Assembly: GCA_050944855.1 (NCBI GenBank)
Contig: JBMNRU010000007.1
Location: 1 to 64,000, forward strand
Length of the DNA stretch: 64,000 nucleotides
Direction: 5' to 3'
Source of the DNA: Lactonifactor sp050944855
Lineage (GTDB): Bacteria > Bacillota > Clostridia > Lachnospirales > Lachnospiraceae
Shown: positions 16,121 through 25,850 of the stretch, in pieces
Numbering within the stretch: the stretch's first letter is position 1
How the letters are laid out: each line of letters begins with the position of its first letter
Program-made: the position numbers and the translations under genes
Notes under the pieces: generated by a model
The model's database searches: none
Told to the model about the DNA's origin: nothing
Seen by the model: the letters and a program-made list of their open reading frames with translations, nothing else

Positions 16121-16149
16121 TTGCGCGAATAAAATATGTAGTGTATAAT
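16121..16149 (+). promoter_or_regulatory. Promoter and hairpin leader of DUF5717 operon
   Basis: TTGCGC (16121-16126), a 17-bp spacer and a perfect TATAAT (16144-16149). The leader of about 130 nt contains two tight hairpins, AAGCTT/AAGCTT (16178-16192) and GCAGGA/TCCTGC (16199-16214), the second followed by ATCTTTGATG. They could attenuate the operon. Confidence 0.55.
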
Positions 16150-16277
16150 TTATTATAATAGTATCAAATAAGAAGTCAAGCTTGGAAAGCTTACTTGTGC
16201 AGGAATGATCCTGCATCTTTGATGAAACTGTTTGGGGAGGCTATACCAGTAAACAACAATAGAAGAAATGGGTACAG

Positions 16278-19200
16278 GTGAATACTTTGAAGAGAAGAAT
16301 AGAACAGCTGATAAACGGAAGATATGAATATGAAACGCCGAAGGTGCTGTTGTCCGAAACCAGTATTGTTGTCGAGACAAAAGCAGGGGAGAATGTAAAG
16401 GGAAATCTCCACATTGGTCTGGAGAAACAGCATAAACTGAAGGGGATTGCTACGTCCACGCACAGAAGATTTCTTCTGGGGAAAGAACGTTTTTCGGGGA
16501 ATGCAGTGTGTATTCCTTATGGCGTAGATGTAAAAGGCCTGCATCCGCAGGATGTGTGTGAGGGGGAAGTTATCTTAAGTACCAATCTGGGGGAATACCG
16601 TATTCCATTTCGGATTACCGTCACAGGAAAGCAGATGAAGAGTTCAGCAGGCGCGATCGACTCTATGGATGCATTTGTAGCACTGGTTCGGGAAGATTAC
16701 AGGGAGGCATTCCGCTTATTTGTGGATGACAGCTTTTCCCTTCTTTTGCATGGGCAGGAAGCAAATATGTACCGGGCCGTATCCCGGAACCCGGTGACCT
16801 ATCAGCATCTGGAGGAGTTCCTGATCGGAATTCATAAAAAAGAAGCCGTGCGGCTCAGTCTGGAAGAGGATCACATGCAGTTATATGAAGTGCAGAGTTC
16901 TCTGAAGGAAGAACTGCATTTGAAAAGGAGCGGATGGGGCTATCTTCGGGCTGAAATTTCCGTTGTGGGAGATTTTCTGGAGGTAGAAAAGAAAGTAATC
17001 ACCGCAGATGATTTTATTGGAAGTACGTATTCGTTAGAATATATTGTTCACCGGGAGCGAATGGGTGAAGGGAAGAATTATGGAAAGATCCTGATCCGAA
17101 CTGTATATGAGACATTGGTCTATGAAGTGATGGCATCCCGTAATCATGAGATTCAGGTGAATGTATCAGCGTTTGAAAAGAAGAGACAGATAGAACTGGC
17201 GCAGTGGTATCTGGATCTGGTAACGCATAAGATTTCTTATCGGAACTGGTATGAAAATACCCGGGAACAGCTGGAAGATCTGGTAAATAACGGATATGGT
17301 GAACCCTTGTACCAGTTGATGCTGGCATATGTCTATCAGTCTGCGGAAGAAGGCGAAAAGTCTGACGAAATTCTGGACATCTTTAAGGAAAGTCCGGAAC
17401 TTTTAAAAGGAAGTCCGGAGTTAGAAGGTTTTTATTTATATATTTGCAAATTGATGTATCGTTTGCCCAAAGAAAAAAGCAATATCGTGCCGAGAATGCA
17501 TTATTTGTATCAGAGGCAGGAAGATAGTTTTCTGCTGCTTTGGATTTTGATGCAGATTGATGAGGAACTGAACCGAACTTTGCAGAAAAAAATGTATGTG
17601 CTGGAGAGACAGTATGAGATCGGATGCAGAAGCCCGTTTCTTTATGTGCTGGCCTGTCAGATACTGCAGCAGGACGGCAGTTTGATCCGAAAACTGAATG
17701 GATTTTATATTCAGGTGCTGCGGTTCGCAAAAAAACAGGGGATGTTCACGGAGGAAATGGCCTTTCGTGTGAGTTTTCTTGCAGGAAATCGGAAGACATT
17801 TTCTCAGCCTGTCTATGAAATTCTGTCTTATGTGTATGAGGAATATCCATCCAAAGATACTCTGGAGGTTATCTGTAAGCTGATTATGCTGGGAGAGCCC
17901 AGAAAACCGGAGTATTTTATCTGGTATGAACGGGCCGTGGAGCAGGAAATCAAGATTACCCGGCTGTATGAATATTATATTGAGACTATGAGCCGGAATT
18001 ATAATAAAGTCCTGCCGCAGCTGATCCGGATGTATTTTTATTATAATAATACCTTAAGTGACAAAAAGAAGGCTTTTGTTTATGCCAATGTGATCCGAAA
18101 TAAGGCACTGGATAAAACTACTTATCAGAGTTATCGGACGGCGATGGAAGCATTTGCCAGGGCGAAACTGCTGGAGGGCCGGATCAATGAAGATTTTGCG
18201 GTTCTTTATCAGGAGTTTTGTATGAATATCCAGGGATTGGACGGACAGGAGGCGCTGGCAAAGGTTTTATTTACGCACAGGGTTTATGTAGATGATCCCA
18301 AGGTGCGCAAGATCGTTGTTTGTCACAGCGCTTTGCGGGAGGAACAAAGCTATCCGTGCAATGAAGGGACGGCTTATATTTCCCTTTATACAGAGGACGC
18401 CTGTATCGTATTTGAGGATGAGAAAAGACGCCGCTACATCAGCACCGTGGATTATAATCTCCAGAAATTGCTGGAGGGAGAAGAGGCAGGCTCCCGTCTG
18501 CTGGAGAGCCATGTGAATAACAGCGGACTTCTTCTGGCTGTATGCGGCGAATCCGTACAGGACAATGCGGTTACGCCGGAAAATCTGTTTTGTTATCAGC
18601 AGATTCTGGAAAGTGAGGAATTTGAGGATTCTTATAAACAGCAGGTTCGCGGCAAAGTGATGGAATTTTACCGGGAGCACAAGGGGACAGAGGATCTGAC
18701 AGAACCGTTGGCGCAGTTGGATTTTGATGTTTTTGCGCAGGTAAATAAAGGACTTTTGATTGATGTACTGGTTTCTCAGGGTATGTATGTAGGCGCATAC
18801 GATCTTCTTTGTGAGTATGGCTATGAGGGCGTGGATTCTACCGTGCTGCTTCGTCTGTGCAGCCGTATGATCCTGAATCTGGAATTCGAATATGAAGAGG
18901 AACTGCTGCTTTTGGCACATTACATTTTCCAAAACGGAAAGTATGATGAGGTGATCCTTCAGTATCTGGTGAAGGTATTTGAAGGACCGGTGGATCAGAT
19001 GCTGGAAATTTATAAAAGTGCAAAAGGTTTTCAGATGGAGGCCTATGAATTAGCGGAAAAGATTCTGATCTGGAGTATGTTTACCCGGGTGTACCGGTCA
19101 GATTGTGCGAAAGTACTGAAGGATTATCGAAAACAGGCGGGGAAGGATCAGGTAGTACTGGCGTATCTGACTTTCGCATCTTACGGATATTTTATGGATG

Positions 19201-19823
19201 AGAAAGATACGGATCCCTACATCTTCCGAAGTCTGGAATTTATCGTGGATAAACAGTGGGAGATGGATGTGATCTGTCAGCTGGCACTGCTGAAGTATTA
19301 TGCAGATCGGGGAAACTGTACGGAAGAGGAATTGCCACGCATCAATCATATGCTTGTATGCTGTAATGGTCTGGGGCTTCGGTTTGCCTTTATGAAAGGT
19401 TTCCCGGAGGCGTCTCAGCGTCTTTGCCAGATAGAAGATAAAATGTTTGTGGAATATAAAGGAAAACCATATGAAAAAGTGGTTCTCCATTATACTACCG
19501 GCGATCAGGAAGACCGGGAAAGCTGGAAGCGGGAACCGCTGAAGAATTGCTATCAGGGTATTTTTCATAAAGAATTTATTCTGTTTTACGGAGAAGTGCT
19601 GACCTACTATTTCGAAGTGGAGAAGGACGGTACGGTGGAGAATACAGAAGTATCTCAGGTATTGATGGAAGAGGTTTCTCTGGAAGGAAACAGCAAGTAT
19701 CAGATGCTGAACCGTATGCTGGCGGCATGGCGGCTGGGAAAAGAAAAAGAACTGGAAGACACACTGAAAGAATACCGGAGGCAGGAAGCGATTATCCGTC
19801 AGGTATTTCAGATTATAGAGTAG
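16278..19823 (+). CDS. DUF5717-type large protein: beta-sandwich N-terminus plus helical repeats
   Basis: A protein of about 1180 residues that I recognise as the Lachnospiraceae DUF5717 type; no biochemical function is known to me. Residues 15-125 are beta-rich and immunoglobulin-like (VLLSETSIVVETKAGENVKG, later GEYRIPFRITVTGKQ). The rest is almost wholly helical and reads as an alpha-solenoid of degenerate repeats. No signal peptide or membrane span is visible, so it is probably cytoplasmic. The GTG at 16278 is the longest start; TTG 16287 (MKRRIEQLINGRYEYE), with AGGTG six bases upstream, is at least as likely. It is followed after 12 bp by an Hsp70-like gene, so the pair may work as a chaperone or scaffold. 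Confidence 0.75.
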   Translation: MNTLKRRIEQLINGRYEYETPKVLLSETSIVVETKAGENVKGNLHIGLEKQHKLKGIATSTHRRFLLGKERFSGNAVCIPYGVDVKGLHPQDVCEGEVILSTNLGEYRIPFRITVTGKQMKSSAGAIDSMDAFVALVREDYREAFRLFVDDSFSLLLHGQEANMYRAVSRNPVTYQHLEEFLIGIHKKEAVRLSLEEDHMQLYEVQSSLKEELHLKRSGWGYLRAEISVVGDFLEVEKKVITADDFIGSTYSLEYIVHRERMGEGKNYGKILIRTVYETLVYEVMASRNHEIQVNVSAFEKKRQIELAQWYLDLVTHKISYRNWYENTREQLEDLVNNGYGEPLYQLMLAYVYQSAEEGEKSDEILDIFKESPELLKGSPELEGFYLYICKLMYRLPKEKSNIVPRMHYLYQRQEDSFLLLWILMQIDEELNRTLQKKMYVLERQYEIGCRSPFLYVLACQILQQDGSLIRKLNGFYIQVLRFAKKQGMFTEEMAFRVSFLAGNRKTFSQPVYEILSYVYEEYPSKDTLEVICKLIMLGEPRKPEYFIWYERAVEQEIKITRLYEYYIETMSRNYNKVLPQLIRMYFYYNNTLSDKKKAFVYANVIRNKALDKTTYQSYRTAMEAFARAKLLEGRINEDFAVLYQEFCMNIQGLDGQEALAKVLFTHRVYVDDPKVRKIVVCHSALREEQSYPCNEGTAYISLYTEDACIVFEDEKRRRYISTVDYNLQKLLEGEEAGSRLLESHVNNSGLLLAVCGESVQDNAVTPENLFCYQQILESEEFEDSYKQQVRGKVMEFYREHKGTEDLTEPLAQLDFDVFAQVNKGLLIDVLVSQGMYVGAYDLLCEYGYEGVDSTVLLRLCSRMILNLEFEYEEELLLLAHYIFQNGKYDEVILQYLVKVFEGPVDQMLEIYKSAKGFQMEAYELAEKILIWSMFTRVYRSDCAKVLKDYRKQAGKDQVVLAYLTFASYGYFMDEKDTDPYIFRSLEFIVDKQWEMDVICQLALLKYYADRGNCTEEELPRINHMLVCCNGLGLRFAFMKGFPEASQRLCQIEDKMFVEYKGKPYEKVVLHYTTGDQEDRESWKREPLKNCYQGIFHKEFILFYGEVLTYYFEVEKDGTVENTEVSQVLMEEVSLEGNSKYQMLNRMLAAWRLGKEKELEDTLKEYRRQEAIIRQVFQIIE

Positions 19824-19835
19824 GAGGACAAAAAG

Positions 19836-21083
19836 ATGAATGAGACAAAAAATATTATCATTGGTCTGGAGTTTCGTCCCCGTGAATCGCAGATCTGTTA
19901 TTATGACCGTCAGGAAAAAGAACCGATATCGATTTCGCCGAAGGTGGGAAGTAATCAGTATTGGTTTCCTACCGTACTTTCCAAAAAGCCGGGAGAAGAT
20001 GTGTGGCATATGGGACTGGAGGCGGAATATTTTTCTACGCATCAGGGGGAAGTTCTGATCGATTCTCTGTATGAGATCTGCCGGGAAGAAGAGATGGTTC
20101 TGGTTGATGGAAAAGAAATGGAACCGGCTGCACTGCTGGCACAATATCTGCTGGAAGTGTTGAAAATGTCCGGCGCTTCGGATCCGGTGCGTCAGCTGGG
20201 AGCGCTCATGGTAGTCACGGAAGAATTACAGGGCCCTGTGGTGCGCAATCTTCAGAAGGCCTGGGAACTGGCCGGGCTTACCAGAGTTCCGTGTTTTATG
20301 CAGGATCTGGAAGAGAGTTTTTATTATTATGTTATGCATCAGAGGCGGGAATATCTCAGCCGAAAGGTGGCCTGGTTTACGTTTCACCGAAATGAAGTTT
20401 CTTTTGCCTCTCTGTCTATGAATCATCGAACTCGTCCGGTTATGGTAGAGATCAAAAAGGGGAAGCATATTACGCTTCCCGCAGACCCCGATGAGAAGGA
20501 TCAGGCATTTTATCAGTTGATTTTGGATTCCTTTGGAACTGACTTTTATTCCAGCATCTTTATGGTGGGAGAAGGGTTTGAAAAAGAGTGGGCCGTGCGG
20601 TCGATACCGCTGCTGTGCAGAAATCAGCGGAAGGTGTTTTACGGGAATAACCTGTTTGTGTGGGGCGCCTGTTATGCGGCAAAGGAAAAGGCAGAAGATC
20701 ATAATATGAAGGGATATCTCTATGAGGGAAATGCACTGGTGCGTACCAACGTGGGGATGGAGATGATCGTTCAGGGAACAAATGCGTATTATCCGGTGGT
20801 GGAAGCAGGTACCAACTGGTATGAAACCATAAAGGATTTTGAAATCCTTCTGGATGATATGGACCGTCTGGTATTTCTGGTAAATCCTATGAACAGTGAG
20901 ACGAAGACTTTTTATTCTATGCAGCTGCCGGGATTGCCAAAGAGACCGCCTAAGACTACGAGGCTGCATGTTCATCTGGAGTATGAATCTTCAAAAATCT
21001 GTGTGATAACAGTAAAGGACTTAGGATTCGGAGAAATGTTCCCGTCCAGCGGAAAGTCATGGGAAGAAAAAGTATCATGGTAA
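19836..21083 (+). CDS. DUF5716-type Hsp70/actin-fold protein
   Basis: A 415-residue protein with traces of an Hsp70 (actin-like ATPase) fold. NIIIGLEFRPRESQICYY stands where DnaK has its first phosphate loop, LGALMVVTEELQGPVV and MVGEGFEKEW recall the second half of the ATPase, and the end (HVHLEYESSKICVITVKDLGFGE) matches the DnaK substrate-domain motif. The usual GTTNS and GGGT loops are not intact, so nucleotide hydrolysis is uncertain. I assign it to DUF5716 from its type and neighbour. RBS TAGGAGG lies before ATG 19836. It is the middle gene of a tight three-gene operon. Confidence 0.7.
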   Translation: MNETKNIIIGLEFRPRESQICYYDRQEKEPISISPKVGSNQYWFPTVLSKKPGEDVWHMGLEAEYFSTHQGEVLIDSLYEICREEEMVLVDGKEMEPAALLAQYLLEVLKMSGASDPVRQLGALMVVTEELQGPVVRNLQKAWELAGLTRVPCFMQDLEESFYYYVMHQRREYLSRKVAWFTFHRNEVSFASLSMNHRTRPVMVEIKKGKHITLPADPDEKDQAFYQLILDSFGTDFYSSIFMVGEGFEKEWAVRSIPLLCRNQRKVFYGNNLFVWGACYAAKEKAEDHNMKGYLYEGNALVRTNVGMEMIVQGTNAYYPVVEAGTNWYETIKDFEILLDDMDRLVFLVNPMNSETKTFYSMQLPGLPKRPPKTTRLHVHLEYESSKICVITVKDLGFGEMFPSSGKSWEEKVSW

Positions 21084-21093
21084 GGAGGAGCAT

Positions 21094-21870
21094 ATGAGCG
21101 GCTACATATTATGTCAGGTGAAAAAGGCGGAGATGCCCTATTATATTGAAAATATCAGTACCAATATCTATACAATAGAAGAATTATGCTATTATCTTTA
21201 TCATAATATTTATCTTTTGGACGAAACCATTATCGGGGAAGCTTTATGTGACTGGCTCAGAGACGAGCTGGGATTAGAAAAGCTGTATTACCGGCTGTAT
21301 CGTATTTTAGAAGAGGAAAAAGGAGTAGGAGAGTTTATTCTTCCTATTTTTAAGGAGATTAATTATCTGTCTCATGCGGCGTTTCAGGAACTGAACCGGG
21401 AGCTGGCTCTGCTGTCTTCTCAATCGCCCGCGATACGGCAGAAGAAAAAGGGAGACTACCTGATTAATAATCAGATGTATGTGAATGCCATCAAAGTCTA
21501 TGAAAAGTCTATGAAGATGGTGGAGGGCACGAACCTTGGCGGACAGTTTGTGGGTGAGATCTACCATAATATGGGCTGTGCCTACATGCATCTGTTCCAG
21601 ATCCCCCAGGCCTGCGGCTGTTTTTGGCGGGCATATGAGTGTCTGCGGACAAAAGCTTCCATACAAACGTATCTGATCGCATACCGGATGGATCATACCC
21701 CGCAGGAATGGGAAAAGGAATGTGCAAAGCTGGGAGTGGATGCAGGGACAAAAAAAGAGATCGCCGCGCAGCTGTCGGTACCTGCAGAAGAGTTGGAACC
21801 GGGGTCTGAAAAGGCATCTCAGATGCTGGAAGAACTTACAAGAGAATATCACAGGAGTACCGGGTTTTAG
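21094..21870 (+). CDS. TPR-like helical protein of DUF5716/DUF5717 operon
   Basis: A 258-residue soluble protein with no signal peptide. The middle (about 130-200: KKGDYLINNQMYVNAIKVYEKS, EIYHNMGCAYMHLFQIPQAC, FWRAYECLRTKAS, read as separate helices) has the spacing and A/Y/G pattern of two to three tetratricopeptide repeats. The first 120 residues are helical and unassigned. RBS AAGGAGGAG precedes ATG 21094, 10 bp after the Hsp70-like gene. TPR proteins are common co-chaperones, so it may bridge the other two products. Function is unknown. Confidence 0.7.
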   Translation: MSGYILCQVKKAEMPYYIENISTNIYTIEELCYYLYHNIYLLDETIIGEALCDWLRDELGLEKLYYRLYRILEEEKGVGEFILPIFKEINYLSHAAFQELNRELALLSSQSPAIRQKKKGDYLINNQMYVNAIKVYEKSMKMVEGTNLGGQFVGEIYHNMGCAYMHLFQIPQACGCFWRAYECLRTKASIQTYLIAYRMDHTPQEWEKECAKLGVDAGTKKEIAAQLSVPAEELEPGSEKASQMLEELTREYHRSTGF

Positions 21871-21882
21871 CGGAATTTGGTC

Positions 21883-21911
21883 TTGTTTTTTCAAATAGCA
21901 TATTATATAAT
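21883..21911 (+). promoter_or_regulatory. Promoter of purB
   Basis: TTGTTT (21883-21888), a 17-bp spacer and a perfect TATAAT (21906-21911), about 80 nt before the purB start. No purine riboswitch core was seen in this leader. Confidence 0.65.
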
Positions 21912-21992
21912 CTATCTTTGTGATATATAAGGAAAAGTGATATTTCACGGAAACCGGCAACGAGAGGATTTTGAGAATAAAGGAGAACACAG

Positions 21993-23426
21993 ATGGATAC
22001 AGACAGATACCAGAGTCCTCTGTCCGAACGATATGCCAGCAAAGAAATGCAATATATTTTTTCTCCGGATATGAAGTTTAAGACCTGGAGAAAACTGTGG
22101 ATCGCGCTGGCTGAGACAGAGAAGGAATTAGGCCTTAACATTACCCAGGAACAGATCGACGAATTGAAAGCGCATGCAGAAGATATTAACTATGATGTGG
22201 CAAAGAAGCGGGAAAAAGAAGTGCGCCATGATGTCATGTCTCATGTATATGCTTATGGAGTACAGTGCCCAAAGGCAAAGGGAATTATCCATCTGGGTGC
22301 CACTTCCTGTTATGTGGGAGACAATACGGATATCATTGTGATGACAGAAGCATTAAAGCTGGTAAAGAAAAAGCTGGTGAATGTCATTGCGGAACTGGCA
22401 GGATTTGCAGACACGTATAAAGATCTGCCCACGTTAGCGTTTACCCATTTTCAGCCGGCACAGCCGACAACGGTGGGAAAAAGAGCCACTTTATGGCTGC
22501 AGGAATTTATGCTGGATCTGGAGGATCTGGATCACGTGATCGGCACCATGAAACTGCTGGGATCGAAAGGAACTACCGGAACGCAGGCAAGTTTTTTGGA
22601 ATTGTTTGACGGGGATCAGGAGACGATTGACAAGATCGATCCTATGATCGCGCAGAAGATGGGATTTCAGGAATGTTATCCGGTGTCCGGACAGACCTAC
22701 TCCCGTAAAGTGGATACCAGAGTTTTGAATGTACTGGCGGGTATTGCAGCCAGTGCCCATAAGTTTTCAAATGACATTCGTCTGCTGCAGCATTTAAAAG
22801 AAGTTGAGGAACCCTTCGAGAAATCGCAGATTGGTTCTTCTGCCATGGCTTATAAGAGGAATCCTATGAGAAGTGAGAGGATTGCATCTTTGTCCCGGTT
22901 TGTCATAGCCGATGCTCTGAATCCGGCCATCACTTCATCTGCCCAGTGGTTTGAGAGAACTCTGGATGATTCTGCCAATAAGCGGTTAAGCATACCGGAA
23001 GGCTTTCTGGCTGTGGATGGTATCCTGGATCTGTGCCTGAACGTGGTGGATGGTCTTGTAGTATATCCGAAGGTAATTGAAAAACGGCTTTTGGCAGAGC
23101 TTCCGTTTATGGCAACAGAAAATATTATGATGGATGCGGTAAAGGCCGGCGGGGACAGACAGGAACTGCATGAACGTATCCGGGAATTGTCCATGGAGGC
23201 TGCAAAGCGGGTGAAGGCAGAAGGAAAAGACAATAATCTTCTGGAATTGATCGCAGCCGATCCTGCATTTAATCTTACCCTGGAGGATTTACAGAAAACC
23301 ATGGATCCGTCCAGATATACAGGGCGTGCGAAAGAGCAGGTAGATGCTTTCTTAACGAAAGTGATCCGTCCGATGCTGAAAGAGAATAAAGAGCTTCTGG
23401 GCATAAAAGCTGAAATTTATGTCTAA
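21993..23426 (+). CDS. purB: Adenylosuccinate lyase
   Basis: A 477-residue enzyme of the fumarase/aspartase superfamily. It cleaves SAICAR to AICAR and adenylosuccinate to AMP, each with loss of fumarate. It has HDVMSHVYAYG, the GATSCYVGDNTD segment, THFQPAQPTTVGKRA with the catalytic His, and the flexible signature loop GSSAMAYKRNPMRSERI near residue 290. RBS AAGGAG lies before ATG 21993. It acts in the cytoplasm with PurA, encoded 2.4 kb away on the same strand. The transporter gene follows after 29 bp. Confidence 0.95.
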   Translation: MDTDRYQSPLSERYASKEMQYIFSPDMKFKTWRKLWIALAETEKELGLNITQEQIDELKAHAEDINYDVAKKREKEVRHDVMSHVYAYGVQCPKAKGIIHLGATSCYVGDNTDIIVMTEALKLVKKKLVNVIAELAGFADTYKDLPTLAFTHFQPAQPTTVGKRATLWLQEFMLDLEDLDHVIGTMKLLGSKGTTGTQASFLELFDGDQETIDKIDPMIAQKMGFQECYPVSGQTYSRKVDTRVLNVLAGIAASAHKFSNDIRLLQHLKEVEEPFEKSQIGSSAMAYKRNPMRSERIASLSRFVIADALNPAITSSAQWFERTLDDSANKRLSIPEGFLAVDGILDLCLNVVDGLVVYPKVIEKRLLAELPFMATENIMMDAVKAGGDRQELHERIRELSMEAAKRVKAEGKDNNLLELIAADPAFNLTLEDLQKTMDPSRYTGRAKEQVDAFLTKVIRPMLKENKELLGIKAEIYV

Positions 23427-23455
23427 ATATGAAAAGATACAAAAGGGGAAAAGTG

Positions 23456-24742
23456 ATGAGTGAACAACCAAAAGGAAAGTTGATAGCGCTGTTGCCTATC
23501 GGCATATTTTTAGTGATTTTTTTAGGCTCCGGGTGCATTACCGGTGATTTTTACAGTATGCCTGCCATTGTGGCATTTTTGATTGCGCTTACTGTGGCAT
23601 TTGCACAGAACCGTGAAGTGAAATTTGCAGAAAAAATTTCCATTATTTCCAAGGGAATGGGAGAAGAAAACATTGTTACCATGTGTTTGATCTTCCTGTC
23701 CGCCGGAGCGTTCTCCGGTGCTGTCAGTGCGGCAGGCGGCGTGGAAAGTACGGTTAATCTGGGATTAAGTATTCTTCCATCGAATATTGCGGTAGTCGGT
23801 TTATTTGTAATCGGATGTTTTATTTCTGTTTCTATGGGTACCTCCATGGGTACGATCGCTGCCATGGCGCCTATCGGTGTGGGCATCAGTGAAAAGGCAG
23901 AGATTGCACTTCCTATTTGTATGGGGGCGATCATGTGCGGCGCCATGTTTGGAGATAATCTTTCTATGATTTCCGATACTACGATTGCGGCAGTACGTAC
24001 GCAGGGCTGTGAGATGAAGGATAAGTTTAGGGAAAACTTTTTGATCGTACTTCCTGCAGCTATCATTACAGCCATTATTTTTCTTGTGATCTCCAGCAAT
24101 GGAGGAAAGCCGGATCTGGAGGGGCTGGATTATCAGTTTATCCGCGTGGTTCCTTATCTGTTAGTATTGATAGGAGCGCTGATCGGTATTAATGTATTTG
24201 TTGTCCTGATCGCAGGTACCGTGCTGTCATTGATCGTCGGTCTGGCTACCGGCTCCATGACTTTCGCGACGATGTTCCAGAGCGTAGGGGAAGGCGTGAC
24301 CGGTATGTATGATATTACGGTCATCTCTCTCATTGTAGCTGCTATTGTGGCGCTGGTGAAACATTATGGCGGTATTCAGTATATTCTGGATATGATCAGA
24401 AAGAGAATCAACAGCCAGAAAGGCGGAGAGCTGGGAATCGCAGGTCTGGCGCTTTTGGTTGATATGTGTACGGCGAATAATACGGTAGCTATCGTTATGG
24501 CCGGACCGATCGCAAAGGATATCAGTGAAGAGTTTCAGGTATCCCCGCGGCGAAGTGCTTCCTTACTGGATATCTTTGCTTCTGTAGGGCAGGGCCTGAT
24601 TCCTTATGGCGCGCAGCTTTTATCAGCCGCCGGATTGTCCGGCCTGACTCCGCTGAATATTATGCCATATCTGTATTACCCCATTTTGATGGCGGTCAGT
24701 GCATTGTGTTTTATCTTTTTCCGTAAAAGAGCAAAAGCATAG
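23456..24742 (+). CDS. NhaC-family Na+/H+ antiporter-like transporter
   Basis: A 428-residue, about 11-helix membrane protein of the NhaC family (ion transporter superfamily). It shows SVSMGTSMGTIAAMAPIG and GAMFGDNLSMISDTTIAAVRTQG, the family's conserved half-helices, repeated in a weaker form as VDMCTANNTVAIVMAGPIA. The family exchanges sodium for protons or for organic anions. Being cotranscribed with purB, it might move a purine-linked solute, but this is speculation. ATG 23456 is preferred because AGGGG lies 7 nt upstream; an earlier in-frame ATG (23429) lacks a ribosome site. Confidence 0.8.
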   Translation: MSEQPKGKLIALLPIGIFLVIFLGSGCITGDFYSMPAIVAFLIALTVAFAQNREVKFAEKISIISKGMGEENIVTMCLIFLSAGAFSGAVSAAGGVESTVNLGLSILPSNIAVVGLFVIGCFISVSMGTSMGTIAAMAPIGVGISEKAEIALPICMGAIMCGAMFGDNLSMISDTTIAAVRTQGCEMKDKFRENFLIVLPAAIITAIIFLVISSNGGKPDLEGLDYQFIRVVPYLLVLIGALIGINVFVVLIAGTVLSLIVGLATGSMTFATMFQSVGEGVTGMYDITVISLIVAAIVALVKHYGGIQYILDMIRKRINSQKGGELGIAGLALLVDMCTANNTVAIVMAGPIAKDISEEFQVSPRRSASLLDIFASVGQGLIPYGAQLLSAAGLSGLTPLNIMPYLYYPILMAVSALCFIFFRKRAKA

Positions 24743-24746
24743 AATG

Positions 24747-24783
24747 AAAAAGGGTTTCGTGAGTGATCACGGAACCCTTTTTA
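24747..24783. terminator. Bidirectional terminator
   Basis: AAAAAGGGTTTCGTGA (24747-24762) pairs with TCACGGAACCCTTTTT (24767-24782). It separates the purB-transporter operon from the convergent LysR gene, whose stop codon it touches. Confidence 0.85.
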
Positions 24784-25665
24784 TGACAGTAACATCTGTA
24801 GCAAGTGCCTGGAGGCAGAGGATAAATATTTTTGCTTATGGGTGATAATGGTAAATTCCCGGGAAGGTGTAGGCTCATGAAAAATTAAAGGGAAGAGCAT
24901 CCCCATCCGTATGTAGGGTTGGGCGAACTCGCTCATCACATAACCGATTCCCAGGTTTCGCAGTGTGAATTGAACAATCATATCACTGGTAGCCAATTCA
25001 AATTCAGGATAGAGCGTGATCCCCTTTTTCTGCAGAAGTTCATCAATACTGCGGCGGGTACTGGTATTTTTTTCCAGACAGATAACCGGTTGATTCTCCA
25101 GTTCATGAAAATCCAGGATTTTTTCTGTCAGTCTGCGGTATTTCGGTCCCGCGATAAAAATGTCATGTACACTTTTTACCGGATGCAGGTTCAGATCCTT
25201 GGTATCCTGCAGCGGTGTGGAGACAACGCCGAAATCAATTTTTTCTTCCCGCATGTATTGTAATGTCTCCGGGGTAGGCGCATTGGTGACGCTGACCTTG
25301 ATTCCCGGATATTTTTCGTGAAAAGTTTCCAGATAGGGCAGGAGATAGAACTGTAAAGTCATATCACTGGCGCCAATGCGGACTTCTCCGGTATCCAGCT
25401 GCAGCATTCGCTGCAGCTGTTTTTCTCCTGTTTCCATAAGTTCATATCCCTGAGAGATATAACGGTATAATAACTGACCTTCTGCGGTCAGATGCACGCC
25501 TTTGGCGGTGCGCAGAAATAAAGAGGTATTGAGCTGTTCTTCCAGATGCCGGATAGCCTGGCTGATGGCCGGCTGGGAGACAGAAAGGACATCTGCTGCG
25601 GCGGTGATTCGGCCAAGCTTTCCTACGTAATAAAATATTTTATAATATTCCAGATTAATGTTCAT
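24781..25665 (-). CDS. LysR-family transcriptional regulator
   Basis: A 294-residue LysR regulator. Residues 1-60 form the winged helix (FYYVGKLGRITAAADVLSVS then QPAISQAIRHLEEQL and LFLRTAKGVHLTAEG); about 90-290 is the periplasmic-binding-like effector domain (GEVRIGASDMTLQFYLLPYL). It lies divergent from purA with about 185 bp between them, and convergent with the NhaC-type transporter gene. Either may be its target, but no T-N11-A box could be singled out in the very A+T-rich gap. The effector is unknown. Confidence 0.88.
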   Translation of the reverse strand: MNINLEYYKIFYYVGKLGRITAAADVLSVSQPAISQAIRHLEEQLNTSLFLRTAKGVHLTAEGQLLYRYISQGYELMETGEKQLQRMLQLDTGEVRIGASDMTLQFYLLPYLETFHEKYPGIKVSVTNAPTPETLQYMREEKIDFGVVSTPLQDTKDLNLHPVKSVHDIFIAGPKYRRLTEKILDFHELENQPVICLEKNTSTRRSIDELLQKKGITLYPEFELATSDMIVQFTLRNLGIGYVMSEFAQPYIRMGMLFPLIFHEPTPSREFTIITHKQKYLSSASRHLLQMLLS

Positions 25666-25850
25666 AAAAATCTCCTGTAAAAAGACTGTTCGTGATTCAT
25701 TTTCAGTATAGCATAATTTATACTTATATAAAATATAAAGAATATTAATTTTTATTATAAAACGGAGTGTAGTATACTGTACGCGTAATAAATAGATGAA
25801 AAACGTGAGATACCTATAAGGTCATGAGCGAGATAGCAGGAGGTAGCAGC

